This document shows positions 24,385 through 36,873 of a DNA stretch of 46,928 bases, piece by piece. Positions within the stretch are counted from its first letter, which is position 1. Each line of letters starts with the position of its first letter. This stretch comes from Paracoccaceae bacterium (lineage in GTDB: Bacteria; Pseudomonadota; Alphaproteobacteria; Rhodobacterales; Rhodobacteraceae). The notes under the pieces are model-generated. The model was not told the origin of the DNA and searched no databases. It was given only the letters and a program-made list of their open reading frames with translations. A program made the translations under genes and the position numbers. The DNA is taken from the NCBI GenBank assembly GCA_024639125.1, contig JAHEJA010000009.1, positions 1 through 46,928 of the forward strand, read 5' to 3'.

Positions 24385-25697
24385 AGCGGGTCTATGAACC
24401 GATTGCTTATGGTTTAGACCCTATCAAAGATTGCTTTTGGACAACCACTGTTCAAAAGCAATCCTGGCCAACACTTGACCGTGATTTATCCTGTGATGTG
24501 GTCATAATCGGTGCGGGCTATACGGGCATATCTGCTGCGTATCACCTTGCCCAAGATGGCTTGGACGTATGCTTGATAGATGCACAATATCCGGCGTTCG
24601 GGGCAAGCGGCCGCAATGGTGGATTTTGCTGTCTCGGTGGAACGATGGCAGATGACCGCATTTTGGATCATCGCTATGGCAAGGATGGAAGACGCGCCTA
24701 TCATGCCTGTGAAGCGGCGGCAGTGGATTTGGTACAGTCCTTGATCGGTGATTTACACCTAAATGTTGATCGCCATTCCAAAGGCGAAACCATTATGGCG
24801 CACCGACCCAAAGATGCAAAATCACTGTCTCAGCCTGACCTCTCGTGCCAAGAAAACTATGGCGTGTCATCTGTTTATCATGACCAAGACGAATTGCGTC
24901 AGCTTGGATTACATGCAGGATTTCACGGTGCGCGCACTTTGCCAATTGGATTTGGGCTAAATCCACAGAAATATGCCTATGGGCTTTTGTCTGCTGCGCA
25001 ATCTCTTGGCGTGCGCGTCTTTGCAAATAGTCCCGCTCAAGCCATTGATGGGTCAACCGTCTCTGCCAATGGCCATCAGCTAAAAGCCCAAAAAATCATC
25101 ATTGCCACAAATGGCTATTCTAGCGAAGACTTGGTTCCATGGATGCGGAGCAGGTTCATGCCGGTGCAATCGTCTGTGCTCGTGACGCGTCCAATGTCCC
25201 AAGAAGAATTAGATGCACAAGGCTGGACCTCAGATCAAATGGCCTATGACACGCGCAACATGTTGCATTATTTCAGACTGATGCCCGACCGTCGGTTTTT
25301 GTTTGGAATGCGCGGCGGCATATTTGCGACCCCCAAAGCAGAAGCAAAAATCAAACGTGAAATTCGGTCAAATTTTGAAATGCTCTTTCCCAAATGGTCC
25401 CAAGTAGAAACAGAGCATTATTGGTCAGGGCTTGTTTGTTTAACGCGGTCTTATTTGCCCTATGTTGGTCCGATCCCAAATAAAAATAGCATTTTCACAG
25501 GATTTGGATATCACGGGAATGGTGTCGCCATGGCGACCTACAGTGGTTTGATCCTAGCCGATCTGGTCCAAGGGAAAACGCCCCGTGTTCCCTATCCTGC
25601 TGCCCTAAAGACAATTCCAAAGCGGTTTCCGCTTGGGCGATTTCGGCGCCAATTGTTACGCCCTGCATATGCGATGATGCAAATGCTAGATCGATAA
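24381..25697 (+). CDS. puuB: FAD-dependent amine oxidase, PuuB-like
   Basis: The 438-residue flavoprotein belongs to the D-amino acid oxidase (DAO) family. The FAD-binding GAGYTG lies at about 44-49, followed by DAQYPAFGASGRNGGFCCLGG, and the C-terminal GFGYHGNGVAMATYSGLILAD also contacts FAD. The closest known type is gamma-glutamylputrescine oxidase, which deaminates gamma-glutamyl-putrescine in the Puu pathway. Its place in the importer operon fits polyamine breakdown. No puuA, puuC or puuD is visible, so either those lie elsewhere or the enzyme oxidises another imported amine. Length is typical. Confidence 0.82.
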   Translation: MKRVYEPIAYGLDPIKDCFWTTTVQKQSWPTLDRDLSCDVVIIGAGYTGISAAYHLAQDGLDVCLIDAQYPAFGASGRNGGFCCLGGTMADDRILDHRYGKDGRRAYHACEAAAVDLVQSLIGDLHLNVDRHSKGETIMAHRPKDAKSLSQPDLSCQENYGVSSVYHDQDELRQLGLHAGFHGARTLPIGFGLNPQKYAYGLLSAAQSLGVRVFANSPAQAIDGSTVSANGHQLKAQKIIIATNGYSSEDLVPWMRSRFMPVQSSVLVTRPMSQEELDAQGWTSDQMAYDTRNMLHYFRLMPDRRFLFGMRGGIFATPKAEAKIKREIRSNFEMLFPKWSQVETEHYWSGLVCLTRSYLPYVGPIPNKNSIFTGFGYHGNGVAMATYSGLILADLVQGKTPRVPYPAALKTIPKRFPLGRFRRQLLRPAYAMMQMLDR

Positions 25698-25704
25698 CCA
25701 GACC

Positions 25705-26628
25705 CTAGCCTTGGGGTGATTTTAACGAACGCGCACGACCACGTTCTAACCCAAGGTGCGCTTCGCGGAGGATAATGAACACGCCCGCTGCGATCACAAC
25801 GGAAGACCCAACAAGCATTTGCGACGTCGGCACTTCGTCAAAGATAAAATAGCCAATCGCCAAAGCAAAAATCATAGCTGCATAGTCAAACGGCGCCACA
25901 ACAGACGCAGGGGCAAAGCGATAAGATGTCGTCAAAAATATTTGACCAATGCCCCCTAGAAATCCGGCCAAAACAAGCAGCACCAATTCGGTGCTATCCA
26001 GCGCGACCCAACCAAACGGAATAGTCAACAACGACAACAGCGTGGACGTCAGAGAAAAGAAAAACACAATCGCCGAGGTTCGTTCAAATTGCACCAGCTT
26101 ACGGATGTGAATTTGCGCCAAGGCAGCAAACGCAGCCCCTATTAAAACAAGTGCGACACCAATCGCTTCGGATTTGGAAAAGGGGCCACTAGAAAACAAC
26201 GTCAGGCGTGGTTCGATAATGATGACAACACCAATCAACCCGACACCAACCGCGCTTAGCCGCACAATCCCAACAGTTTCATTCAGCATAAAAATTGCAA
26301 AGACAACAATCAACAAAGGTGCGGCGAAGCCAATGGCCGTCACTTCGGGCAGCGGCAACAGCGACAAAGCGGCAAAGTTACAGGCCATGGCCGTCGTACC
26401 AATAACACCACGCCAAAAGTGACCACTCGGGGAAACGACCTTGAAACCGTTCCGTAATTCGCCCTGCACGGTCAACCAAATAAGGATTACGGGAATAGCG
26501 AAAGCAGCCCTGAAAAACACAGCCTGCCCCGCAGGCACATGGTCAGAGGTAGCTTTGATCATAGAAAACATAGTGACGAACAAAAATACGGCACCAAGTT
26601 TGAAAAATATCCCTTTGACAGGTTGCAT
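25705..26628 (-). CDS. DMT-superfamily (EamA) transporter
   Basis: The 307-residue inner membrane protein has about ten helices in two EamA repeats. It opens with KGIFFKLGAVFLFVTMFSMIK and contains PAGQAVFFRAAF and FDYAAMIFALAIGYFIF, typical of the RhaT/YdcZ-like drug-metabolite exporters common in roseobacters. It converges on the oxidase gene with seven bases between stops. It lies 43 bases downstream of msrA on the same strand, but no functional link is evident. Confidence 0.84.
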   Translation of the reverse strand: MQPVKGIFFKLGAVFLFVTMFSMIKATSDHVPAGQAVFFRAAFAIPVILIWLTVQGELRNGFKVVSPSGHFWRGVIGTTAMACNFAALSLLPLPEVTAIGFAAPLLIVVFAIFMLNETVGIVRLSAVGVGLIGVVIIIEPRLTLFSSGPFSKSEAIGVALVLIGAAFAALAQIHIRKLVQFERTSAIVFFFSLTSTLLSLLTIPFGWVALDSTELVLLVLAGFLGGIGQIFLTTSYRFAPASVVAPFDYAAMIFALAIGYFIFDEVPTSQMLVGSSVVIAAGVFIILREAHLGLERGRARSLKSPQG

Positions 26629-26671
26629 GTCTTGTCCTTACGGAAATCGCAGCTGCCCAAGGGATGCTTTA

Positions 26672-27181
26672 TTATCCGCGGCTTGGCAACACCCAATCTG
26701 GTCTTGGGAAATGACACGTATAGCCGTTTGGAATACGCTCAAGATAATCTTGGTGATTTGGCTCGGCTTCCCAAAAAGTGACAGCTTGTGTGACCTTGGT
26801 TACTACACGACCAGGCCAAATGCCACTGGCATCTACATCAGCGATCGTTTCATGCGCGACCTGTTTTTGATCATCGGACGTAAAGAATATTTCGGAACGA
26901 TAATTGTCACCGATATCATTTCCCTGACGATTCACTGTTGTCGGATCGTGTATCTGGAAAAAGAATTCTAGCAATCGCCTGAACGTGATGGTGTTGGGAT
27001 CGTAGACAATTTCAATCGCTTCTGCATGACCCGTCGTTTTGGTACAAATCTGCGGATAAGTAGGGTTATCCGTATGCCCACCTGTATAACCCACGCGTGT
27101 TTTTTTCACACCGGGAATACGACGGATCAAATCCTGCATACCCCAAAAACATCCACCTGCTAAAATTGCCACATCGCTCAT
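26672..27181 (-). CDS. msrA: Peptide methionine-S-sulfoxide reductase
   Basis: MsrA repairs the S-form of methionine sulfoxide in proteins. The 169 residues start with the catalytic motif GGCFWGMQ (Cys near 11) and hold [18 protein letters not shown] and [13 protein letters not shown], all diagnostic. Its start overlaps the msrB stop by four bases, so both stereospecific reductases are made together. No signal peptide is present, which places it in the cytoplasm. Confidence 0.95.
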   Translation of the reverse strand: MSDVAILAGGCFWGMQDLIRRIPGVKKTRVGYTGGHTDNPTYPQICTKTTGHAEAIEIVYDPNTITFRRLLEFFFQIHDPTTVNRQGNDIGDNYRSEIFFTSDDQKQVAHETIADVDASGIWPGRVVTKVTQAVTFWEAEPNHQDYLERIPNGYTCHFPRPDWVLPSRG

Positions 27182-27627
27182 GATAGGTCCTCGACTTGAT
27201 CCAAATATTCCCCATATCCCATATCTTGCATATCATCACGGTGAATGAACCGCAGTGACGCAGAATTAATACAATAGCGAAGCCCACCCCGGTCGCGCGG
27301 CCCATCTGGGAATACGTGACCTAGATGGCTGTCTCCGAAAGTTGATCGAACTTCGACACGGATCATTCCATGGGATACATCTTTTAATTCTTGCACATGG
27401 GCATGTTCGATTGGCTTTGTAAAACTGGGCCAACCGCACCCTGAATCAAATTTATCAGACGATGCAAAAAGCGGTTCACCAGAGACGATATCAACGTAAA
27501 TGCCAGGCTCTTTGTTATCGAGATACGCCCCTGTGCCAGGCCGTTCTGTTCCGCTTTCTTGGGTGACCCAATATTGCACTTCATCCAAAGACGAAATGAC
27601 ATCCGGATCCTTTTTATATGCTGTCAT
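27178..27627 (-). CDS. msrB: Peptide methionine-R-sulfoxide reductase
   Basis: MsrB repairs the R-form of methionine sulfoxide. The 149 residues contain [11 protein letters not shown] (about 62-72), [13 protein letters not shown] and the catalytic [11 protein letters not shown] (Cys near 119). Only two cysteines are present (near 64 and 119), so it is the type without the structural zinc CxxC pairs and probably resolves through Cys64. It heads the msrB-msrA pair and is divergent from the DUF808 gene. Confidence 0.95.
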   Translation of the reverse strand: MTAYKKDPDVISSLDEVQYWVTQESGTERPGTGAYLDNKEPGIYVDIVSGEPLFASSDKFDSGCGWPSFTKPIEHAHVQELKDVSHGMIRVEVRSTFGDSHLGHVFPDGPRDRGGLRYCINSASLRFIHRDDMQDMGYGEYLDQVEDLS

Positions 27628-27749
27628 ATTTGTGCTCCTTTACGCCGCAACTTGGGCATTTATGCCACATCACGCACACCACCCGTTTGCAAAGGCGTCT
27701 GTTACGTTTAAATGTATGTGAAATTCGGTGAAAGAAAAGGGTATGCGCA

Positions 27750-28667
27750 ATGAGTTCGGGATTATTTGCATTATTAGATGATATCGCAGCCCTTGCCAAA
27801 GTAGCAGCTGCGTCGGTTGACGATGTTGCTGCTGCCGCAATGAAGGCCAGCGCAAAATCCGTTGGCGTTGTGGTCGATGACGCAGCGGTGACACCAAAAT
27901 ATGTCGTTGGCTTTCCAGCAGAACGCGAAGTTCCAATCATCAAGCGGATCGCAATGGGTTCGCTTAAGAACAAGTTATTTTTCATCCTGCCTGCGGCGTT
28001 GATCCTTTCACAATTCGCACCATGGGCCATCACGCCGCTTTTGATTCTAGGCGGCCTATATTTATGTTATGAAGGCGCCGAAAAAGTCATCGAAATGCTG
28101 TTCCATCCCAAAGGCGCGCATTCAGAAAAACCTACCAAAACCGAAGACCAGACAATCGCAGGGGCCATTCGCACCGATTTCATTCTGTCGGCGGAAATCA
28201 TGACACTTGCCCTTTCTACCATCGAAGACCAAAGCTTTGGCACCCGAACGGCGACTTTGCTGGTAGTTGCGTTCTTCATCACCTTCCTTGTGTATGGTGC
28301 TGTTGCAGTCATCGTAAAGGCAGATGATTTTGGCCTGCACCTTATGACGCGGAATACATCGGGCCCGCTTTCGCAACTCGGTCGCATCATTATCACGACC
28401 ATGCCCCATTTCCTTAAGACGTTATCCTTTGTTGGGACGCTCGCGATGCTTTGGGTCGGTGGTGGCATTTTGATTCATGCTGCTGAACAATATCACTGGA
28501 CCCATCCAGAAGAATGGATGCATGCAGCACAACATGCCGTTCATGGCTCTTATCCCTTGACCGGACTTGTGGAATGGGCCGCAGGCGCGACATTTGCAGG
28601 CGTTATCGGGTTAATCGCAGGTGCAATAATCGTTGCTGTCACAGCGCCGTTTCATAAAGCACATTAG
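27750..28667 (+). CDS. DUF808-family inner membrane protein
   Basis: The 305-residue protein matches the DUF808/YedI family: LFALLDDIAALAKVAAASVDDVAAAAMKA at the start (hydrophilic, Ala-rich), then VDDAAVTPKYVVGF and about five hydrophobic segments with AEIMTLALST and YEGAEKVIEML. The function of the family is unknown; it is widespread in proteobacteria as an integral membrane protein. It is divergent from msrB and its stop overlaps that of serB by four bases (TTAG). Confidence 0.87.
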   Translation: MSSGLFALLDDIAALAKVAAASVDDVAAAAMKASAKSVGVVVDDAAVTPKYVVGFPAEREVPIIKRIAMGSLKNKLFFILPAALILSQFAPWAITPLLILGGLYLCYEGAEKVIEMLFHPKGAHSEKPTKTEDQTIAGAIRTDFILSAEIMTLALSTIEDQSFGTRTATLLVVAFFITFLVYGAVAVIVKADDFGLHLMTRNTSGPLSQLGRIIITTMPHFLKTLSFVGTLAMLWVGGGILIHAAEQYHWTHPEEWMHAAQHAVHGSYPLTGLVEWAAGATFAGVIGLIAGAIIVAVTAPFHKAH

Positions 28668-29536
28668 ACGAATTCGTCTACGTTATACCCCTGAAGAAAC
28701 AAAAGTCCGCGCAAATCAGAATGATTGATGCGGACACTACATTTCGCTGCAACTGATGGTTTGGCATGCAGCGCCACACCTGTCCCCGCGCGATGAAGCA
28801 TACCCAAGTCATTCGCGCCATCCCCAACGGCAATCACATCAGCGTCTGTAATAGATAGCTTGCGCGTGATCCGCTCCAATGCATCGACCTTGGCCTGCTT
28901 TCCCAAGATTGGCATGCCTACCTGTCCCGAAAGCGTGTCGCCATCGGTGAGCAAAGTATTGGCGTGATTTTCATCAAACCCCAAGTCGTCTGCCACCTTG
29001 GACGTAAATGCCGTAAAGCCCCCCGACACAAGCGCCGCATAGCCCCCATGTGCCTTCATCGTGGCTAAAAGCGTCTTGCCACCGGGCATAAAGGTTATGC
29101 GTTCTTTTAACACCTTGTCGATAATTGACACAGGCAATCCCTTGAGCAAACCAACACGTTCCCGCAGCGCATCATCAAATTCCAATTCGCCATTCATGGC
29201 CCGTGCGGTAATATTTTTTACATGATCTCCAACGCCTGCTTCCTCTGCCAGTTCGTCAATGCATTCCTGTTGGATCATCGTCGAATCCATATCAGCCAGT
29301 AACATCTCCTTGCGTCGATTTTCGGCTGGCTGCACAATCAAATCGACTCCAAGGGATTGAAGTTCCTTCCAAATATCCCACTGATTGTCTGGTAAACGCT
29401 CAACACCAAACTCGGCGGCCTCGTTGGGAGCAAGCCACAACGCGTCCCCGCCGCCCCACGCATTTCTAAGCGATTCGATCAATGACAATTCAAGGTTTTT
29501 CAAACGCGCAGAGGCAAGCAAAGTGACCATGTACAT
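28664..29536 (-). CDS. serB: Phosphoserine phosphatase
   Basis: SerB performs the last step of serine synthesis, removing phosphate from phosphoserine. The HAD nucleophile motif is LLADMDSTMIQQECIDELA, with LVSGGFTAFTSKVADDLGF as motif II and VIAVGDGANDLGMLHRAGTGVA as motif III. About 75 residues precede the HAD domain, a short form of the N-terminal regulatory region. The start is uncertain: 29536 (GGAAA ten bases upstream) is preferred over 29530, while an open frame extends to 29584. It is divergent from serC, putting all three serine genes together. Confidence 0.92.
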   Translation of the reverse strand: MYMVTLLASARLKNLELSLIESLRNAWGGGDALWLAPNEAAEFGVERLPDNQWDIWKELQSLGVDLIVQPAENRRKEMLLADMDSTMIQQECIDELAEEAGVGDHVKNITARAMNGELEFDDALRERVGLLKGLPVSIIDKVLKERITFMPGGKTLLATMKAHGGYAALVSGGFTAFTSKVADDLGFDENHANTLLTDGDTLSGQVGMPILGKQAKVDALERITRKLSITDADVIAVGDGANDLGMLHRAGTGVALHAKPSVAAKCSVRINHSDLRGLLFLQGYNVDEFV

Positions 29537-29640
29537 AAGCAAAGTTTCCGATCCAAGACAAAGATGTCGCAAATAATTTCTCAAGCGGCGCTATAGCCCC
29601 ATTTTTTCCATTGTGAAAGTCAAAAAGCCCAACTATGTCT

Positions 29641-29700
29641 TGCGGCGGGACACCTCTCCCCAACGAGAGGCGCTTATCTGAAAGGGTAGCTACATGGCTA
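29641..29700 (+). ncRNA. Candidate serC-type RNA leader motif
   Basis: The 5' leader of serC holds a hairpin with inner stem CCTCTC (29653-29658) / GAGAGG (29665-29670) and outer pairs GCG (29645-29647) / CGC (29671-29673), separated by a one-sided GGACA bulge. Right after it, TAGC (29687-29690) and GCTA (29697-29700) can pair across the serC ATG. Two hairpins just upstream of serC are the pattern of the serC RNA motif described in alphaproteobacteria, of unknown ligand. I assign it from memory of that pattern. Confidence 0.6.
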
Positions 29701-30839
29701 TTAATGCACCGACCGCGCGTCCTATGAACGCGCAATTTTCTTCTGGCCCTTGTGCCAAAAACCCCACGTTTACTTTGGACAAATTGGCTGATGCACCTTT
29801 GGGGCGCTCGCACCGCGCAGCCGTTGGCAAGGCCAAACTCAAAGCCGCCATCGACGGCACAAGAGACATTCTTGGAATTCCTGCGGACTACCGCATTGGG
29901 ATTGTACCTGCATCGGACACTGGTGCAATTGAAATGGCGATGTGGTCGCTTTTGGGTCAACGCAAAGCGACCATGGTTGCATGGGAAAGCTTTGGTTCTG
30001 GCTGGGTCACTGACGTCGTCAAACAGCTAAAAATCGAAACAGACGTTAAAACAGCCGACTACGGTGATATTGTTGACATGTCTACGATAGACTATGACAC
30101 TGACGTTGTTTTCACATGGAATGGCACAACGTCTGGTGTGCGCATGAGCACGGGTGACGTCATCCCAGCGGACCGCGACGGACTGACAATTTGTGATGCT
30201 ACGTCTGCCGCATTTGCCATGGATTTGCCTTGGGACAAGTTTGACGTAACAACATTCAGCTGGCAAAAAGTGCTCGGCGGCGAAGGCGCTCATGGTATTC
30301 TAGTTCTATCGCCACGCGCGGTGGAGCGGCTAGAAACATATACACCATCTTGGCCTTTGCCTAAAATTTTCCGCATGACCAAAGGTGGAAAATTGATCGA
30401 AGGCATCTTTGTTGGTGAAACAATCAACACGCCCTCCATGCTCGCTGTCGAAGATTACCTTGTCGCATTGGATTGGGCCCGCTCGATCGGCGGACTTCAA
30501 GGCCTCATCGATCGTGCGAATGCAAACGCAGAAGCTGTTTGGGATTTCTGCGATGCACGTGACTGGATTGACAACCTTGCCACTGATGCAGATACGCGCT
30601 CAAATACGTCTGTCTGTCTTAAATTTACAGATGCACGTATCAAAGACGGCGCAGCCTTTGCCAAGGCCGTTGCAAAACGCTTGGATACTGAAAACGTAGC
30701 CTATGACATTGGCGCCTATCGCGATGCACCAGCAGGTCTTCGGATTTGGTGCGGCGGCACGGTCGAAACTGCTGATATCCAAGCTATGCTTCCATGGCTC
30801 GAATGGGCCTTTGAAACAGAAATCGAAGCACAAGCCTAA
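29694..30839 (+). CDS. serC: Phosphoserine aminotransferase (alphaproteobacterial type)
   Basis: SerC transaminates 3-phosphohydroxypyruvate with glutamate to phosphoserine. The 381 residues are of the alphaproteobacterial subtype: [16 protein letters not shown] at the start, [30 protein letters not shown] and the PLP lysine in [15 protein letters not shown] (about Lys192). The start at 29694 lies within the possible second leader hairpin. It is followed by a strong stem-loop and serA, and is divergent from serB. Confidence 0.95.
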   Translation: MAINAPTARPMNAQFSSGPCAKNPTFTLDKLADAPLGRSHRAAVGKAKLKAAIDGTRDILGIPADYRIGIVPASDTGAIEMAMWSLLGQRKATMVAWESFGSGWVTDVVKQLKIETDVKTADYGDIVDMSTIDYDTDVVFTWNGTTSGVRMSTGDVIPADRDGLTICDATSAAFAMDLPWDKFDVTTFSWQKVLGGEGAHGILVLSPRAVERLETYTPSWPLPKIFRMTKGGKLIEGIFVGETINTPSMLAVEDYLVALDWARSIGGLQGLIDRANANAEAVWDFCDARDWIDNLATDADTRSNTSVCLKFTDARIKDGAAFAKAVAKRLDTENVAYDIGAYRDAPAGLRIWCGGTVETADIQAMLPWLEWAFETEIEAQA

Positions 30840-30872
30840 ATCACACATTCCGCCGGCGCAAAGCGTTCGGCA

Positions 30873-30905
30873 GCGCACACCCATCCTCGATGGGTGGGTG
30901 TGCGC
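30873..30905 (+). terminator. Stem-loop between serC and serA
   Basis: GCGCACACCCA (30873-30883) pairs perfectly with TGGGTGTGCGC (30895-30905) around an 11-base loop, giving an 11-base stem 34 bases after the serC stop. TTCCCTTCTTTCT follows, a weak T-rich tail. It may partly terminate transcription or stabilise the serC message. The serA ribosome binding site lies about 15 bases beyond. Confidence 0.6.
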
Positions 30906-30934
30906 TTCCCTTCTTTCTAAAGGATTTCAAAACT

Positions 30935-32530
30935 ATGGCACCCAAAGTACTCGTCTCAGACAAACTCTCAGAAACCGCTGTTCAAATCTTTCGCGACCGC
31001 GGCATCGACGTGGATTTTATGCCCGAGCTGGGCAAAGACAAAGACAAGCTTGCCGCGATCATTGACCAATATGACGGCTTGGCAATTCGTTCAGCAACCA
31101 AAGTTACACCAACCATCCTGGACGCAGCGACCAAACTAAAAGTGGTCGGTCGTGCGGGCATCGGGACAGATAATGTAGACAAAGAAGCGGCATCCAAAAA
31201 GGGTGTGATCGTCATGAATACGCCATTTGGCAATATGATTACCACCGCCGAACACGCAATCGCGATGATGTTTGCAGTTGCGCGCCAAATTCCAGAAGCC
31301 AGCGCGTCAACCCATGCTGGGAAATGGGAAAAATCCAAATTTATGGGCGTGGAACTGACTGGCAAAACTCTTGGTGTCATTGGTGCTGGGAATATTGGTG
31401 GCATCGTTTGTGATCGCGCACGCGGCCTCAAAATGAAAGTCATCGCATTCGATCCGTTCCTAGGTGAGGAAAAAGCCAAAAAGATGGGTGTTGAAAAAGT
31501 CGAGCTAGAAGAGCTGTTAAAGCGGTCTGACTTTATTACACTTCACGTTCCTTTCACGGAATCGACGAAGAATATCCTGAGCCGTGAAAATCTAGCCAAA
31601 ACCAAAAAAGGCGTTCGGATCATCAACTGCGCAAGGGGTGGATTGGTTGACGAACAAGCTCTTGCTGACCTTTTGACAAGCGGCCACGTTGCAGGTGCCG
31701 CATTTGACGTATTCTCAGAAGAACCTGCTACAGAAAATCCGTTATTTAATCTGCCAAATGTCGTGTGCACGCCTCACCTTGGTGCAGCGACAACAGAAGC
31801 TCAGGAAAACGTGGCTCTGCAAGTTGCTGAGCAGATGGCAAACTACCTTATTGATGGGGCCGTTGAAAATGCGCTCAATATGCCGTCAATGACCGCAGAA
31901 GAAGCCAAAGTCATGGGTCCTTGGGTCAAGCTTGCCGACCATCTTGGCAGCTTTGTTGGGCAGATGACGGATGAACCTATCACCGCCATCAACATTCTAT
32001 ACGATGGCGCCGCGGCAGCAATGAACCTCGAAGCGCTAAACTGTTCGGTGATTGCGGGAATCATGAAACGCGCGAATCCTGATGTAAATATGGTCTCTGC
32101 ACCTGTAATTGCCAAAGAACGCGGCATTCAGATTAGCACAACGAACCAAGATAAATCAGGCGCTTTTGAAGGGTATATCAAAGTCACTGTTGTGACTGCA
32201 AAACGTGAACGTTCGGTTGCAGGTACGGTATTTAGCGATGGTAAACCCCGCTTTATTCAGATCAAAGGTATCAACATCGACGCCGAAGTTGGTGCGCATA
32301 TGTTGTATACCACAAACGAAGATGTTCCCGGTATCATCGGAACTTTGGGGCAAACCATGGGTGCCAACGGTGTGAACATTGCGAACTTTACTTTGGGACG
32401 TGCTGCTGCCGGTGGCGAAGCGATCGCCCTTTTGTACGTGGATAATGCGGTTCAGTCAGACGTTATCAAATCCCTAGAAAATACGGGTTTGTTCCAACAG
32501 GTCAAACCATTGGCATTTGACGTTTCTTAA
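30935..32530 (+). CDS. serA: D-3-phosphoglycerate dehydrogenase
   Basis: SerA oxidises 3-phosphoglycerate, the first step of serine synthesis. The start at 30935 (AGGA 11 bases upstream) gives 531 residues, the long form. The NAD-binding GVIGAGNIGG is near 147-156, with the catalytic Arg in INCARGGLVDE, Glu in the following FSEEPA region and His in TPHLGAAT. An intervening allosteric-substrate-binding domain and a C-terminal ACT domain (DVPGIIGTLGQTMGANGVNI) follow, the latter suggesting serine feedback. It follows serC, and a shared terminator separates it from gyrB. Confidence 0.95.
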   Translation: MAPKVLVSDKLSETAVQIFRDRGIDVDFMPELGKDKDKLAAIIDQYDGLAIRSATKVTPTILDAATKLKVVGRAGIGTDNVDKEAASKKGVIVMNTPFGNMITTAEHAIAMMFAVARQIPEASASTHAGKWEKSKFMGVELTGKTLGVIGAGNIGGIVCDRARGLKMKVIAFDPFLGEEKAKKMGVEKVELEELLKRSDFITLHVPFTESTKNILSRENLAKTKKGVRIINCARGGLVDEQALADLLTSGHVAGAAFDVFSEEPATENPLFNLPNVVCTPHLGAATTEAQENVALQVAEQMANYLIDGAVENALNMPSMTAEEAKVMGPWVKLADHLGSFVGQMTDEPITAINILYDGAAAAMNLEALNCSVIAGIMKRANPDVNMVSAPVIAKERGIQISTTNQDKSGAFEGYIKVTVVTAKRERSVAGTVFSDGKPRFIQIKGINIDAEVGAHMLYTTNEDVPGIIGTLGQTMGANGVNIANFTLGRAAAGGEAIALLYVDNAVQSDVIKSLENTGLFQQVKPLAFDVS

Positions 32531-32547
32531 CATCCTTCACCCAACAA

Positions 32548-32577
32548 AAAAGGGCGTCCAAATGGGCGCCCTTTTTA
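32548..32577. terminator. Bidirectional terminator between serA and gyrB
   Basis: AAAAGGGCG and CGCCCTTTTT form a strong stem with flanking A and T runs on either side, 20 bases after the serA stop and 20 bases before the convergent gyrB stop. It suits both transcripts. Confidence 0.85.
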
Positions 32578-32596
32578 CATAAAAGCCTGATTTAAA

Positions 32597-35715
<3,119 letters not shown>

Positions 35716-35739
35716 AATAGGATCCTTTTGCCAAGGGCG

Positions 35740-36837
35740 TCACACATGTGCAACCTCAGACACATTGTCATGTTCGGACACCTCAAAAAGCTGAGCACGC
35801 CCAGCAAAATCACTAAACAACTCTGCCTCGGTTCCGGTCATCCATGCTTGGGCTTTGAGAGCACAAATTTCATCATAAAGCGCAGCTCGGCGATTGGCAT
35901 CTAGATGGGCCGAGACTTCGTCCAAAAGCACCAAGGGTGCAACGCCAATATCACGTGACAATGCCCGTGCATTCGCCAGAATAAGAGAGACCAACAATGC
36001 CTTTTGTTCGCCGGTAGAACAATCTTTGGCAGGAACACCCTTACTCGCATAAACACCATATAAATCAGTACGATGCGGCCCAATCAAGGTGCGCCCAACA
36101 GCCATATCTCGAAAGCGGCTTTCCCCAAGCGCCGCGAGAAAATCACCAGCTGTTTCGGGCATTTGACCTTCGGATTGCTGCAAATCAAGTTCTGCAATCG
36201 GGAACGCTGTTTCAGCCTGATTTTGTGCTTGGCTCAATATCGCAAGAGCGCGTACACGGTTCGCATGAATTGCGCTGCCTGCTTCGGCCATATTGTTTTC
36301 TAGAACACGATACCAATGCCCGTCTCGGACCTGATCTTTTAAAAGCCGATTGCGTTCGCGCATCGCCTTTTCATACTGCAAAGAAACGTCGGCATGATCG
36401 GGGAAAAAACTCATGGTTAAACGGTCCAAAAAGCGACGACGCCCGTCTGCACCTTCGATCCACAACCGGTCCATCGAAGGAATAAGCCATACGACCCGAC
36501 TGATTTGCCCCAATGCCGTTTGTGTCGCCGTTTTCCCATCAATCTTAAGCTGACGAGACGACCCATTTTCAGACCAAGTTTCAATTTCATAGGGCGTATT
36601 TGAGTGGCGCAAAATGCCTTTTAGCTTCCAGCCTAACGCTTCTGGACGCCTAATCATGTCCTCCGCACTCGCACGGCGCATCCCGCGACCAGGTGAGAAC
36701 AGCGAAACGGCCTCTAAGATATTGGTTTTGCCTGCACCATTTGCACCAAAAAGGGCGATCGGGCGGCCATCAGACACCAAATGCGCTTTTTTGTGAGATC
36801 GAAAATGAGAAAGGGTCAGCTCAGATAAATATAGCAT
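35740..36837 (-). CDS. recF: DNA replication and repair protein RecF
   Basis: RecF is an SMC-like ATPase that helps load RecA at gaps behind stalled forks. The 365 residues have Walker A GANGAGKTN (about 31-39), the family's FRSHKKAHL near the start, the STGEQKALLVSLILA signature region and Walker B VLLDEVSAHLDANRR. It follows dnaN by 36 bases on the minus strand in the classical dnaA-dnaN-recF order. Its ribosome binding site is weak (AGGGTC), common for this low-level protein. Confidence 0.95.
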   Translation of the reverse strand: MLYLSELTLSHFRSHKKAHLVSDGRPIALFGANGAGKTNILEAVSLFSPGRGMRRASAEDMIRRPEALGWKLKGILRHSNTPYEIETWSENGSSRQLKIDGKTATQTALGQISRVVWLIPSMDRLWIEGADGRRRFLDRLTMSFFPDHADVSLQYEKAMRERNRLLKDQVRDGHWYRVLENNMAEAGSAIHANRVRALAILSQAQNQAETAFPIAELDLQQSEGQMPETAGDFLAALGESRFRDMAVGRTLIGPHRTDLYGVYASKGVPAKDCSTGEQKALLVSLILANARALSRDIGVAPLVLLDEVSAHLDANRRAALYDEICALKAQAWMTGTEAELFSDFAGRAQLFEVSEHDNVSEVAHV

Positions 36838-36873
36838 GACCCTGACTTCTTATTCTGACTAAATAAACCCTGA

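Noticed and set aside
26441-26971. 176-codon plus-strand open frame
   Set aside because: It lies opposite the DMT transporter and msrA genes, both clearly real, and its translation resembles no protein family.
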